A stretch of 64,000 bases of DNA from contig JBGAVD010000004.1 in assembly GCA_044228285.1 (NCBI GenBank), forward strand, positions 186,001 to 250,000, given 5' to 3'. Below the pieces are notes generated by a model, which saw nothing but the letters and a program-made list of their open reading frames with translations, was not told the DNA's origin and searched no databases. This stretch comes from JBBATK01 sp044228285. GTDB taxonomy: Bacteria; Bacteroidota; Ignavibacteria; Kapaibacteriales; NICIL-2. Within the stretch, counting starts at the first letter, position 1, and every line of letters starts with the position of its first letter. The position numbers and the translations under genes are program-made. Shown piece by piece: positions 10,201-17,990 of the stretch.

Positions 10201-10379
10201 CCGCGAATTGTTGGCGCGTCGCTTAGTGGTGCTAGCTCAGGGAGGGCAGAAGGAGCGCTGTTGAGTGCGCTTGCTTGACGGGCCTTGATACTACGTCGTT
10301 GTGAAAAACTGGAAGACGTTTGAGCGCTCGCGCTTTGCACCAAAAGGCACAGGCTAACTACTGCAAAGATCAATTTCAT
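7272..10379 (-). CDS. Secreted thermolysin-like (M4) metalloprotease with beta-propeller and T9SS tail
   Basis: A large exported zinc protease (1035 aa from the ATG at 10379, which begins a clean signal peptide ending SASAQ; the open frame extends to 10493). Order of parts: signal peptide; an FTP/PepSY-type propeptide (about residues 60-270, autoinhibitory in this family); the M4 catalytic domain with zinc ligands His446, His450 (HEMTH) and Glu470 (NESMSD), catalytic Glu447, and the later GGVHVNSGIPN motif carrying the second active-site His; then a ~330-residue TolB/WD-like propeller (SRDGKRLAAIS, IYVYDLS); and a Por secretion tail (AEPNPAQDALTLHF ... IVIAR). It is therefore predicted to leave through T9SS. 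The propeller between protease and tail is an addition to the standard thermolysin plan. Confidence 0.93.
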   Translation of the reverse strand: MKLIFAVVSLCLLVQSASAQTSSSFSQRRSIKARQASALNSAPSALPELAPLSDAPTIRGTYISSLSESQQQSLNSLVSQSSKLLASYESSSRSVVSIEGTRLSEAFLLRSPEDVQSATMNFLSVVGPLIGLRDVHSELKIDRTERDAQGRVHVRMTQHFDGIKMWGTEAIVHFNAKGEVESYNGRLQPTLSLTPGSFQIAASATQSAAITVCLKDLTQTHTNVKLSEQAQELLGYKEPSVEQVLLPSRSTASGNPRNCWHFSIRPNLIERWEYFVDCATSELVFKFNNTCADGPATANATDLNNSNATINSYLHKSAYYLIDATRPMFQLSRSTFPNATVGSIWTIDARSTDLSDFFNVNSSNNTWSDRASVSAHANSALTYEYFRQTHGRSAIDGSGGTIISVIHVTEGGRAMDNAYWNGKLMAYGDGASAFKSLAGAVDVAAHEMTHGVTENTCALEYLSQSGAINESMSDVFGCFVERNNWKIGEDVVRTTAFPSGALRDMANPHNGGNSINDNGWQPAHMNEYQKLPETQEGDNGGVHVNSGIPNRAAFLIQQAIGMNKAEKVYYDALRLYLTKNSQFIDLRRAIIKAAQNLFSSVEVNACAAAFDAVGILDGNATNTNKDQEAVNGTEWILLHNTDFNADPNSLYIVKPESPQSSDFHPITRTKLNRRPSVVDNGSFAVFVAQDNRLHAINLDINNPQESILNSIATWENVAISRDGKRLAAISIEIDSSIYVYDLSTSPTRMQRYKLYAPTTAQGIRNYNIEYADAIEWDFSGKNVLFDAFTRIANGQGDTVEYWNIGILRAYDPASNSFADGTIFSVLPPLANGVSVGNPTYSKNSPNVIALDVINDNTNTYFVYALNTESGDANVLVNDNGALGYPSYGRLDNKLAFASISGGKSIVNILPLSADRISSTGAGVFLASDAEFPVFYTVGSRPVSVSDNQDLNTMLRAEPNPAQDALTLHFQASTANEASVRISDILGTTRRHVPLTVQECAVGSITLDTRSLENGVYHIQLNSSLQQRSILIVIAR

Positions 10380-10542
10380 AGAAGGAAAGCGATTAGTGAT
10401 AGACGAGATTTCATTGAACCAAACTACAAAGCAAAGAAGAACCGAGAACAGAGTTGTGAGAAAATTAAATGGGTCAAGGAGCAGAATGTCCATGACCCAT
10501 TGCGAAAACTATTCAAAATCCCGACCAATCTCTGAGGCAGAC

Positions 10543-11946
10543 TTAGAAGTTCACTGCTTCACCATAGGCGAGTGCAGCTGCTTCCATGACGGCTTCGCTC
10601 AGAGTAGGGTGAGCATGTACTGTTTTGAACAGAGACTCGGCGGTACCATCAAGTTCTCTTGCCAAGCCAACTTCTGCGATCAACTCAGTAACGTCAGAAC
10701 CAATCATGTGTGCGCCAAGAATCTCGCCATACTTCGCATCAAAGACGAGCTTCACGAAACCATCATTCTTACCCGTGCCAGTAGCTTTTCCGTTAGCAGT
10801 GAAGGGAAACTTACCCACTTTGATATCATGTCCGGCTTCACGAGCTTTCTTCTCAGTCAAGCCAACGCTTGCTATCTGGGGCTGACAGTATGTACAGCCT
10901 GGAATGTTGCGATAGTTAACACCATGCTTGGCAATGCCTGCAATAGCTTCAGCGCATACAATTCCTTCGGCCGACGCTTTATGAGCTAACCATGGTGGAC
11001 CTGCTACGTCACCAATAGCATAGACGTTAGGAACGTTGGTCTTGCAGAATTCGTCAACAGTAATCCAACCGCGCTCAAGCTTGATGCCACACTCTTCGAG
11101 ACCAATGTTCTCTATGTTGCCTTGTACGCCCACAGCATTTAACGCGACCGTCGCGACAAGCGTCTCTTTGGTGCCGTCTTTCTTTTCAACCATGACTTCA
11201 ACATGATCACCAACAGTCTTCGCAGAGAGAACTTTGGTACTCGTCAAAATGGTCATGCCTTGCTTACGGAAATTGCGCTCGAGTTCCTTTGAAACGTCGT
11301 CATCCTCAATCGGAACAACTTGCGGCATCATCTCAACAATCGTGACCTTGGTTCCAAATGAGTTGTAGAAGTAGGCGAACTCAACACCGATGGCGCCTGA
11401 GCCAATAACAATCATCGACTCTGGTATCTCTTGCTGAAGCATAGCCTCAGTGCTTGTGAGAACATGATGACGATCCACTTCGATTCCTGGTATCATTCGA
11501 GTACGGGCTCCTGTGGCAATGATCACATTCTTAGCGCTGATCGTATCGGTTAATGCACCATTCGCGTCGCGTACTTCAAGACGATTTCCAGGCAAGAGTT
11601 TACCCGTACCTTTTACCTGTTGCACCTTGTACTTTTTAAAGAGAAAGCCAACTCCGGCGTTCATTTTATCAGCTACGCCACGGCTTCGAGAAATGACTTT
11701 CGGGAAGTCAACGTTTACTTTTTCCAATCCAAAGCCGTAGTCGGCAGCGTGCTTAAGAAACACGCTATACTCGGCACTCTTCAGCAGTGCTTTCGACGGA
11801 ATGCAACCCCAGTTCAAACAAACACCGCCAAGACGATCTCGTTCAACACAGATGGTGCTTAATCCAAGTTGGGAGGCGCGAATTGCCGCGACATATCCGC
11901 CAGGGCCGGAGCCCAATACTACTACATCACAGGAATGTTCAGCCAT
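10543..11946 (-). CDS. lpdA: Dihydrolipoyl dehydrogenase
   Basis: The E3 flavoprotein of 2-oxo-acid dehydrogenase complexes and the glycine cleavage system; it re-oxidises dihydrolipoamide using FAD and NAD+. All key parts are present in 467 aa: the FAD-binding GSGPGG (residues 12-17), the redox-active disulphide GGVCLNWGC (Cys43, Cys48), the NAD-binding GSGAIGVEF, the second FAD motif (AIGDVAGPPWLAH) and the C-terminal catalytic pair HPTLSE. It follows sucC on the same strand, but a hairpin lies between them. No E1 or E2 gene is in the window. Confidence 0.96.
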   Translation of the reverse strand: MAEHSCDVVVLGSGPGGYVAAIRASQLGLSTICVERDRLGGVCLNWGCIPSKALLKSAEYSVFLKHAADYGFGLEKVNVDFPKVISRSRGVADKMNAGVGFLFKKYKVQQVKGTGKLLPGNRLEVRDANGALTDTISAKNVIIATGARTRMIPGIEVDRHHVLTSTEAMLQQEIPESMIVIGSGAIGVEFAYFYNSFGTKVTIVEMMPQVVPIEDDDVSKELERNFRKQGMTILTSTKVLSAKTVGDHVEVMVEKKDGTKETLVATVALNAVGVQGNIENIGLEECGIKLERGWITVDEFCKTNVPNVYAIGDVAGPPWLAHKASAEGIVCAEAIAGIAKHGVNYRNIPGCTYCQPQIASVGLTEKKAREAGHDIKVGKFPFTANGKATGTGKNDGFVKLVFDAKYGEILGAHMIGSDVTELIAEVGLARELDGTAESLFKTVHAHPTLSEAVMEAAALAYGEAVNF

Positions 11947-12009
11947 GATATTACCTCAATTGTATAGTGGTAGATGTTTATCGAAGGAATGGAAGGGAGT
12001 AGATGTACA

Positions 12010-12043
12010 AAAGCTGAGCATCACTTTTGCGATGCTCAGCTTT
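12010..12043 (-). terminator. Terminator after sucC
   Basis: AAAGCTGAGCATC (12010-12022) and its complement at 12031-12043 give a 13-bp stem with an 8-nt loop, 19 nt after the sucC stop on the minus strand. The following U-rich tract is short. It separates sucC from lpdA; partial readthrough is possible. Confidence 0.65.
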
Positions 12044-12061
12044 GTATGCTGCAAACACAAC

Positions 12062-13312
12062 TTACTTTTTCTTGAGAGCGGTAGTGACTGCATTTGCTGC
12101 ATCATCCAATGTTGCAGCCAAGAGGAAGTTCATACCACTATTCTTCAAAATCTCACGCGCTTCAACCGCATTGGTACCGTCCAGACGAACGATGAGAGGA
12201 ACGTTAACATCCACAATCTCAAGCGCTTTCAAAATGCCATTTGCCACACGGTCGCAGCGAACAATACCACCAAAAATGTTGACAAGAACTGCTTGTACGT
12301 TTTTGTCGCTCATCATAATGCGGAAGGCATTCGAGATCCGATCAACATTAGCTCCACCCCCAACATCCAAAAAGTTCGCCGGTCTTCCGCCTGCCAACTG
12401 AATGATGTCCATGGTAGCCATTGCCAATCCGGCACCGTTTACCATACATCCCACATTGCCATCAAGCTTGATGTAATTGAGATTGAATTTGTTCGCTTCG
12501 TTCTCGAGCGGATCCTCTTCATCCAAATCTGCAAGAGCAGCATAGTCTGGGTGACGGAATAGGGCGTTATCGTCAAAGTTTACCTTTGCATCCAAGGCAA
12601 TGAAGCGATCATCTTCTGTTACAACGAGGGGATTCACTTCGAGCATGGAGCAATCCATTTTCTCATACGCAGTATAGAGCTTCTGAATGAAGTCAATAAA
12701 ACTCTTGAATGCCGCGCCACTTAAGCCTAAACCAAAAGCAAGTCGACGTGCCGTGTAGCCTTGCAAGCCTATTGCGGGGTCAACGTGTTCCTTGATGATT
12801 CGCTCTGGAGTTTCTTCAGCTACCTTCTCAATTTCAACGCCGCCCTCGGTGCTAACCATGATCAGATTTTGTGAAACAGCACGATCGAGCAAGATGGAAC
12901 AATAGTACTCTTTCTTGATTGCTGCGCCTTCTTCAATGAACATGCGGTGAACAACTTTGCCAGCTTCACCAGTTTGTACAGTGATGAGTTTGTTTCCAAG
13001 GGTCTCCTTGGCAATCATGTACGCCTTGTGGGAAATCGAGCCATACTCGTCACTCTTCAAAACGCTAACGCCGCGTAGATCTTTGCCAAACAACTGAATA
13101 GCGGAATTGTTGCGTAGGTTGTGCACGATTCCTTTGCCGCGGCCACCAGCGTGAATCTGTGATTTAATCACAAGAACTTTCGAGCCCTTTGCTTCAAACT
13201 CGTGATGGGCAACATAGCCAGCTTCTTCAGCACTGAAGACTGCTTTGCCACGAAGTACTGGTACATGGTAAGAACGGAGCAACTCTTTTGCTTGATACTC
13301 GTGAATGTTCAT
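12062..13312 (-). CDS. sucC: Succinate-CoA ligase (ADP-forming) subunit beta
   Basis: The beta subunit of the TCA-cycle enzyme that makes ATP from succinyl-CoA. The N-terminus MNIHEYQAKELLR is the family hallmark, followed by the ATP-grasp fold (IKSQIHAGGRGKGI), the metal-binding LEVNPLVV, and the C-terminal flavodoxin-like domain with MVNGAGLAMATMD and DVGGGA. At 416 aa it is slightly longer than the usual ~390, from small insertions such as ADLDEEDPLENEANKF. The partner sucD is not adjacent. Confidence 0.96.
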   Translation of the reverse strand: MNIHEYQAKELLRSYHVPVLRGKAVFSAEEAGYVAHHEFEAKGSKVLVIKSQIHAGGRGKGIVHNLRNNSAIQLFGKDLRGVSVLKSDEYGSISHKAYMIAKETLGNKLITVQTGEAGKVVHRMFIEEGAAIKKEYYCSILLDRAVSQNLIMVSTEGGVEIEKVAEETPERIIKEHVDPAIGLQGYTARRLAFGLGLSGAAFKSFIDFIQKLYTAYEKMDCSMLEVNPLVVTEDDRFIALDAKVNFDDNALFRHPDYAALADLDEEDPLENEANKFNLNYIKLDGNVGCMVNGAGLAMATMDIIQLAGGRPANFLDVGGGANVDRISNAFRIMMSDKNVQAVLVNIFGGIVRCDRVANGILKALEIVDVNVPLIVRLDGTNAVEAREILKNSGMNFLLAATLDDAANAVTTALKKK

Positions 13313-13479
13313 TGACGACAGACCTTGATTGGTTTACAAAGAAAATTGATTTGCGATTTTGATGTTCGTTTGCAGCTGCGCAACTTTGCGTAACTGATGA
13401 AGTTCAGACGCTAATAGGTGCTTCAGACGACAGCTACAAAATTACCTAAGCACCTACAACTACCAAAGACCTTCTACGC

Positions 13480-14418
13480 ATGAAGTATGCAGCGTTTTAC
13501 GCACTCGTTTTGGTGCTTTTACTAGCCAAACTGAGCCTGAATCCCTTGTTTCAGGCCGGTTCGGACGAATTGGGCTCACAAAAGAACCCGATAAAAATCA
13601 TGCTTACCCCTTCGGTCGAGGCAAATAAAGTCACCTCCAGTGCAGATTCTTTGGTTGCTTTTCTCCATCAGAGAACAGGATTGTACTATACTGCTGCTGT
13701 ACCAGCCAGCTTCATTGTTGTCGTTGAGTCCTTTGGAAGCGGTGGAGTTGACTTCGCCATAACCAATACCTTCAGTTACATTAAAGCTCACGAGAAGTAT
13801 GGAGCGGAAGCTGCAATGATGGTGCTACGGCGTAATGGTGAGAAAATGTATCGGGGCCAGATCATAGCTCGAACAGATAGTGGTATTGACTCGCTGAGTC
13901 AGCTACAAGGGAAGTCTTTCGCATATGTTGATGCCGTATCCACCTCAGGCTACGTTCTTCCCCGCGCACTTCTACAGTCAAATCATATCAAGTTGTCTGA
14001 TTCCGTTTTTGCGGGTAAGCATGACAATGTTGTCACAATGGTTTATCAGAAACAAGTGGATGCTGGGGCAACCTATTACTCGGCTCCAGATCCAAAAACA
14101 GGGGAGTTGCTCGACGCCAGGAAGCGTGTACTCACACAATTTCCCGATGTGTTCGAAAAAGTGAAGATTGTGTCGCTGACTGACGAAATACCTAATGATC
14201 CCGTTGTTTTTAGAGCAGATTTCCCGGCCGACATAAAATCCAAAATCATTGACGCTCTCTTGGAGTTCCAAGCCACTGAAGCCGGTCGAAAAACTCTCTA
14301 TGCTACATACAGTGTGGAGGGACTCGCACCCGCCAGTGACAGAGATTACGATAAACTCCGATCTCTGATTCGTAGTTTTGGCGTAGACTTAAACGGAGCG
14401 CTCTTAAAGAAGCACTGA
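13480..14418 (+). CDS. PhnD/phosphate-phosphonate type ABC substrate-binding protein
   Basis: A 312-aa periplasmic binding protein of the PhnD family (phosphate, phosphite or phosphonate uptake). A single N-terminal hydrophobic segment (MKYAAFYALVLVLLLAKLSL) is an uncleaved anchor or signal. The mature part has the family pattern: IKIMLTPSVE at the first strand, GGVDFAITNTFSYI, LQGKSFAYVDAVSTSGYVLP (the SxSG-type anion-binding loop) and VDAGATYY. No permease or ATPase gene is nearby, so it is an orphan and may sense rather than transport. The HD-domain gene follows after 21 nt. Confidence 0.85.
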   Translation: MKYAAFYALVLVLLLAKLSLNPLFQAGSDELGSQKNPIKIMLTPSVEANKVTSSADSLVAFLHQRTGLYYTAAVPASFIVVVESFGSGGVDFAITNTFSYIKAHEKYGAEAAMMVLRRNGEKMYRGQIIARTDSGIDSLSQLQGKSFAYVDAVSTSGYVLPRALLQSNHIKLSDSVFAGKHDNVVTMVYQKQVDAGATYYSAPDPKTGELLDARKRVLTQFPDVFEKVKIVSLTDEIPNDPVVFRADFPADIKSKIIDALLEFQATEAGRKTLYATYSVEGLAPASDRDYDKLRSLIRSFGVDLNGALLKKH

Positions 14419-14439
14419 TGCACGTGCTCGAACACTCAT

Positions 14440-15039
14440 ATGTATAACACAACACACCTTAGTCAAAGCGAACTCGAGTATCTACTGCATGACAAAGTCA
14501 GTCTGGTAGATCTCCAACGCATCATGAGTGCATACGAAATGGCACGGAGCGTTCATGAGCTACAGCATCGTCGCGACGGTACCCCATACTTCTACCACTG
14601 TACGAGAGTGTGTAAGATCGTTGTGCAAGAGTTGCGTCTCTATGATGCTGATTTGATTTGCGCCGTACTGCTCCATGATGTTTTAGAGGATTCTCAAGAG
14701 ATAACAAAAGAGATTATCTCATATAATTTTGGCGACTACGTTGCCTACGTGGTCGAAACCTTGACGAAGGATTTGAATGCTCAAGAGATGAACTATGATG
14801 AGGTAGACATCGCTCATGCTGAGTTATTAAAGAAATCCAGCGATGACTGCCGAATCGTGCGCCTTGCTGCGCGCTTAGACAACTTTCGCTGTCTTGGCTT
14901 CGACTTGAAAAGCAACCCGCTCAAGTACATTAATGATACCACTGAACGCTACCTGCCCCTGGGCGAAAACTCACCGAATCCGGCACTGCAGTGTCTGGCA
15001 ACGGAGTTGAAGAATGTGCGAAACAAGTTCTTAGGCTAG
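14440..15039 (+). CDS. HD-domain protein related to (p)ppGpp hydrolases, with a changed metal site
   Basis: A 199-aa protein consisting only of the HD hydrolase domain of the RelA/SpoT family (HD_4); no synthetase, TGS or ACT domain. Compared from memory with the Streptococcus Rel hydrolase, the substrate/metal residues seen are Arg44 and His53 (RRDGTPYFYH), His79-Asp80 and Glu83-Asp84 (LLHDVLEDS) and Asn148. The position of the fourth metal ligand, normally Asp in ADRLHN, is Ala144 (LAARLDN); an Asp at 147 might compensate. It is either a small alarmone hydrolase with a shifted site or an inactive binding domain. Co-directional with the PhnD-like gene, it overlaps the end of the convergent Wzz gene by 4 bp. 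Confidence 0.8.
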   Translation: MYNTTHLSQSELEYLLHDKVSLVDLQRIMSAYEMARSVHELQHRRDGTPYFYHCTRVCKIVVQELRLYDADLICAVLLHDVLEDSQEITKEIISYNFGDYVAYVVETLTKDLNAQEMNYDEVDIAHAELLKKSSDDCRIVRLAARLDNFRCLGFDLKSNPLKYINDTTERYLPLGENSPNPALQCLATELKNVRNKFLG

Positions 15040-16235
15040 TCACTCATCGAAGCGGAGCGCACGGAACGCATACCGCGGAAGCCTCGTCGAAGGAAAAGAA
15101 CAAATACGCTTAGAGCTGCTGAAACTACGAAGCCTACGAGGAGCATTAATGAGCGAGCTGGGGAGCTTCGCTTATAGATAGGAACGGCAGCATCAATGAT
15201 CTGAATGGTAGGTACATCTCGTTCTTCTTGAATCGCTTCTTGCATACGCTGCGATTCAAGGTAGGCATTTACTTGTTCTAGGATCTTTATGTCTCTAACC
15301 AGATTCAAATAGCCCATTGAGACGCTTGGCAGTACATCGACGGGAATAGACAAACGATCTTTACTGGTTAGTCCGCCATTCTGCACGGATAAATATTGCT
15401 CGCGTAAGGAAGCTACCTTTGACTCTAATGCCGTTACAATAGGCGTATGTGCTTGAAACTGCTCACGCATCAAACGTAATTCCGTTTCTGCTTTCGCGAG
15501 CTCCGTGCCGATACTGATTCCGCTCGATACCATAGCCTCAGCCTGCTTTTCCGGTGTAAAGACATGATGCTCGGTTTGGAAGGCAATCATTGATTTCTGC
15601 AACGTGTCGAGCTTCAAATGATTTGCAGCTAGAACACGCTCAATGTACTTACGGGTTTTTCTCGCCGTACTCGTGCTCTTTTCTTGATTAGCGATGTCTA
15701 ATCCCTGTATTGCCGCGTTGCAGATCCGTGCTGACAATTCAGCGGTTCTGCGTTGTTCTTCTGTCGAGGGAAACAAACTTGTCTGCAGGGCGTTTTCAAT
15801 GAGGATCACTCCACTAGTGCGCTTCGCATCGATGTTCAACATGTCTATGACGGTGCTCTGCATCTCATCTCTGCTCAAACTGCGGAACTGTTCAAGACTG
15901 TCCAACGCACAGCTTCTAATGATGAAATCTGCATTGCTACGACTTGACAAAATCTCCGCCATACTCAGAGCTGATGACCCTCCTGTACTTCCACCAATGA
16001 AAGCTGGTATTCCGCCCATTATAGAAGCGAGAGGATTGGACTTTGTCTCTATAGCCATGATCTTCGCACTTGACTGATAGGTGTGCCGCATGAAGATGCT
16101 ATACACACCAACAAACAAGGTGCCTATCAGAGTAAACATGAGAATGAATCGCCCATTCGCCCGAATAAGGTCAACAATCGATATGCTCTCCGCAGGGGAT
16201 TGTACAGGAGAATGTGTGTGTTCGAGCTCAGACAT
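15036..16235 (-). CDS. Wzz-type polysaccharide chain-length/co-polymerase protein
   Basis: A 399-aa inner-membrane protein that controls chain length or export of surface polysaccharide. It has the Wzz architecture: a cytoplasmic N-terminus (SISIVDLIRANGRF), a first membrane helix at about 31-49, a long periplasmic region with coiled-coil stretches (about 180-330), then the Pro-rich approach VPIYKRSSPARSL and a second helix (about 360-382), ending in a short basic tail. No tyrosine kinase domain is fused. It starts 6 nt after the Wza-like gene on the same strand, so the two form an export operon. No glycosyltransferase or Wzx/Wzy gene adjoins. Confidence 0.88.
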   Translation of the reverse strand: MSELEHTHSPVQSPAESISIVDLIRANGRFILMFTLIGTLFVGVYSIFMRHTYQSSAKIMAIETKSNPLASIMGGIPAFIGGSTGGSSALSMAEILSSRSNADFIIRSCALDSLEQFRSLSRDEMQSTVIDMLNIDAKRTSGVILIENALQTSLFPSTEEQRRTAELSARICNAAIQGLDIANQEKSTSTARKTRKYIERVLAANHLKLDTLQKSMIAFQTEHHVFTPEKQAEAMVSSGISIGTELAKAETELRLMREQFQAHTPIVTALESKVASLREQYLSVQNGGLTSKDRLSIPVDVLPSVSMGYLNLVRDIKILEQVNAYLESQRMQEAIQEERDVPTIQIIDAAVPIYKRSSPARSLMLLVGFVVSAALSVFVLFLRRGFRGMRSVRSASMSD

Positions 16236-16241
16236 ATAAAC

Positions 16242-17867
16242 CTATTTCTGGTAAGCAAAGACTACCCCAAGTACAAAACCAACAATCGTTGCAAACTGAG
16301 CAGTTATGGAAAGTGCTTGCATGAAAACATCGACGAACTTGACATCCGAGCGCTCAGGAACAAGAATATTGTCGCCTGGATCAAGTCTGTACGTGTAGTC
16401 GGATGCTCGGTGCAACTCGCCCGAAACTTTTTGAATGAGCACCTCGTCTTCATCGGCTCGCAAGCCGAATCCACCAGCACGTTGGATGTACTCCAGGAAG
16501 GATGACTTTTTGTCGAAGGGGACCCTTCCAGGTCGAACCACGCGACCAATCAAGGTCACATAATTTGTTGACTTCGGGATGTACACCGAATCTTTGTGAA
16601 TGAGAACGGGATTGTCGTTAGGATCTCTCGAATTGAACACTTTATTGAAATCTACCGACACCAAGCCCATGCTCTCTGAAGACTTGGTCCGATAATAACG
16701 CATTTCATTTTCGTTCATATTCTCTGGCTTCATCTTGCTCAAACGATCCAACTCACGGTCGAACCATGTAAAGTCTTTTCGACGGAACAAGAGACCAGTT
16801 TCTGGCTGCGCATCATCTGTGTATCCACCTGCTCGGTTGATGACATCCGATAAGCGGTCAACTCGCGGGTTGATTGAGTAGCGTCCCGGATGGGCAACAC
16901 CGCCGTCGATGGCAACTTCTATGCTATTGTAAGCCCCAGTCCGCTGTCTCACATAGATGCGATCTCCATACTGCATTGGAATGTTGCAGGAGGGAGAACG
17001 GAGATCAATGAAACTTCTCACTGTTCTCATGCCTGACTCTTCAAATCTCGAGATCTCAATAGAATCAGGAAGGGCAGTGGAATTCAAGCCCTGAGCATAG
17101 CGCAGAATATTCAAGAGCGAATCGCCTGGCACGTATTCGTACGGACCTGGCTGATACACGTTTCCTTCTACCTCAATGCAGTCTTCATCAATGATGTACG
17201 GAACTAATATCTTATCTCCTCCCAGCACCACCGGATTATACTGATCCTCACCGGTTGAAAAGTAGCGCAGGATATCGACGTTGAGAGTGATTCCTCCTTC
17301 TCTCTCAACTCTGATTTTACGCAAGGACGCATTCCACAAGAGGCCACCAGCACGGTCGATTACCTCGGAGACGCGATCACTGGAGCTTGCTCCTACTACC
17401 ATGGGCTTTCGAACGGCACCCAGGAGAGAGACTTTGAAGGTCTTCAACTTCTTCAAAATGACATCAACGCTCTGACCACGATATACAGCTTTCACAGCGC
17501 TAACGATTTTCTCTTGCGCTTTGGCAAAGCTTAGTCCTTTGACGTCAATAGCTTGGACAGAAGGGACAAGTACTTTCGCATCTGGAGATATGAAAATGTC
17601 AAAGCTAAGTGGTTGAGGTCCATTGATACCAACGGTGATAACATCGTTTGGTCCAACGATATACGTCTCTGGATCGATGGTCTTCTCAATTACGCCTTGT
17701 GTTTCTTCCGCGATTTTTGTTGCGTTCTTAAGCCCAACAGTATCGTAGCCTCCAGGAGCCAGCTTCTGTTTAGGCAAACGAAGAAAATTGCTAGGCTGTG
17801 CGATGAGGTTGGAAGTACATGCCATGAGAAGCCAAAGAGGCACGAGTACTCGTATGGAAATCTTAAT
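16242..17867 (-). CDS. Wza-like SLBB polysaccharide export lipoprotein (probable ATT start)
   Basis: An outer-membrane polysaccharide export protein, about 541 aa. It contains the poly-export domain (YIVGPNDVITVGINGP) and several SLBB modules (VSLLGAVRKP, VEGNVYQPGPYEY, IDGGVAHPGRYSI, LIGRVVRPGRVPF), ending in a membrane helix (ATIVGFVLGVVFAY) as in Wza. The conventional start would be GTG at 17843, but that leaves an 8-residue signal with no positive charge. The in-frame ATT at 17867 has AGGGAG 7 nt upstream, just after an in-frame TGA, and gives MKISIRVLVPLWLLMAC, a proper lipoprotein signal with lipobox LMAC. I therefore use ATT, which is rare as a start codon. It is followed by Wzz in an operon and divergent from suhB. 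Confidence 0.85.
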   Translation of the reverse strand: MKISIRVLVPLWLLMACTSNLIAQPSNFLRLPKQKLAPGGYDTVGLKNATKIAEETQGVIEKTIDPETYIVGPNDVITVGINGPQPLSFDIFISPDAKVLVPSVQAIDVKGLSFAKAQEKIVSAVKAVYRGQSVDVILKKLKTFKVSLLGAVRKPMVVGASSSDRVSEVIDRAGGLLWNASLRKIRVEREGGITLNVDILRYFSTGEDQYNPVVLGGDKILVPYIIDEDCIEVEGNVYQPGPYEYVPGDSLLNILRYAQGLNSTALPDSIEISRFEESGMRTVRSFIDLRSPSCNIPMQYGDRIYVRQRTGAYNSIEVAIDGGVAHPGRYSINPRVDRLSDVINRAGGYTDDAQPETGLLFRRKDFTWFDRELDRLSKMKPENMNENEMRYYRTKSSESMGLVSVDFNKVFNSRDPNDNPVLIHKDSVYIPKSTNYVTLIGRVVRPGRVPFDKKSSFLEYIQRAGGFGLRADEDEVLIQKVSGELHRASDYTYRLDPGDNILVPERSDVKFVDVFMQALSITAQFATIVGFVLGVVFAYQK

Positions 17868-17874
17868 GGTAAAA

Positions 17875-17880
17875 CTCCCT
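17875..17880 (-). promoter_or_regulatory. Shine-Dalgarno supporting an ATT start
   Basis: On the minus strand AGGGAG lies 7 nt before the ATT at 17867-17865, the best spacing available for the Wza-like gene; the only other start codon (GTG 17843) has no comparable site. The in-frame TGA overlapping this site rules out a start further upstream. Confidence 0.6.
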
Positions 17881-17990
17881 CAGGGGTTGAACTTTAGGGC
17901 AGATGCAGTCACAAAAATAGTCAAAATTCAGGTCTCAAGCCCACTTGGCCAAGATGTTCGTAATTTTGGTCTTCACTTGACACAGACTCT

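Noticed and set aside
11801..12562. Plus-strand open frame of 253 codons
   Set aside because: It is antisense to the lpdA start and most of the sucC C-terminal half and crosses the terminator hairpin between them; no recognisable domain.
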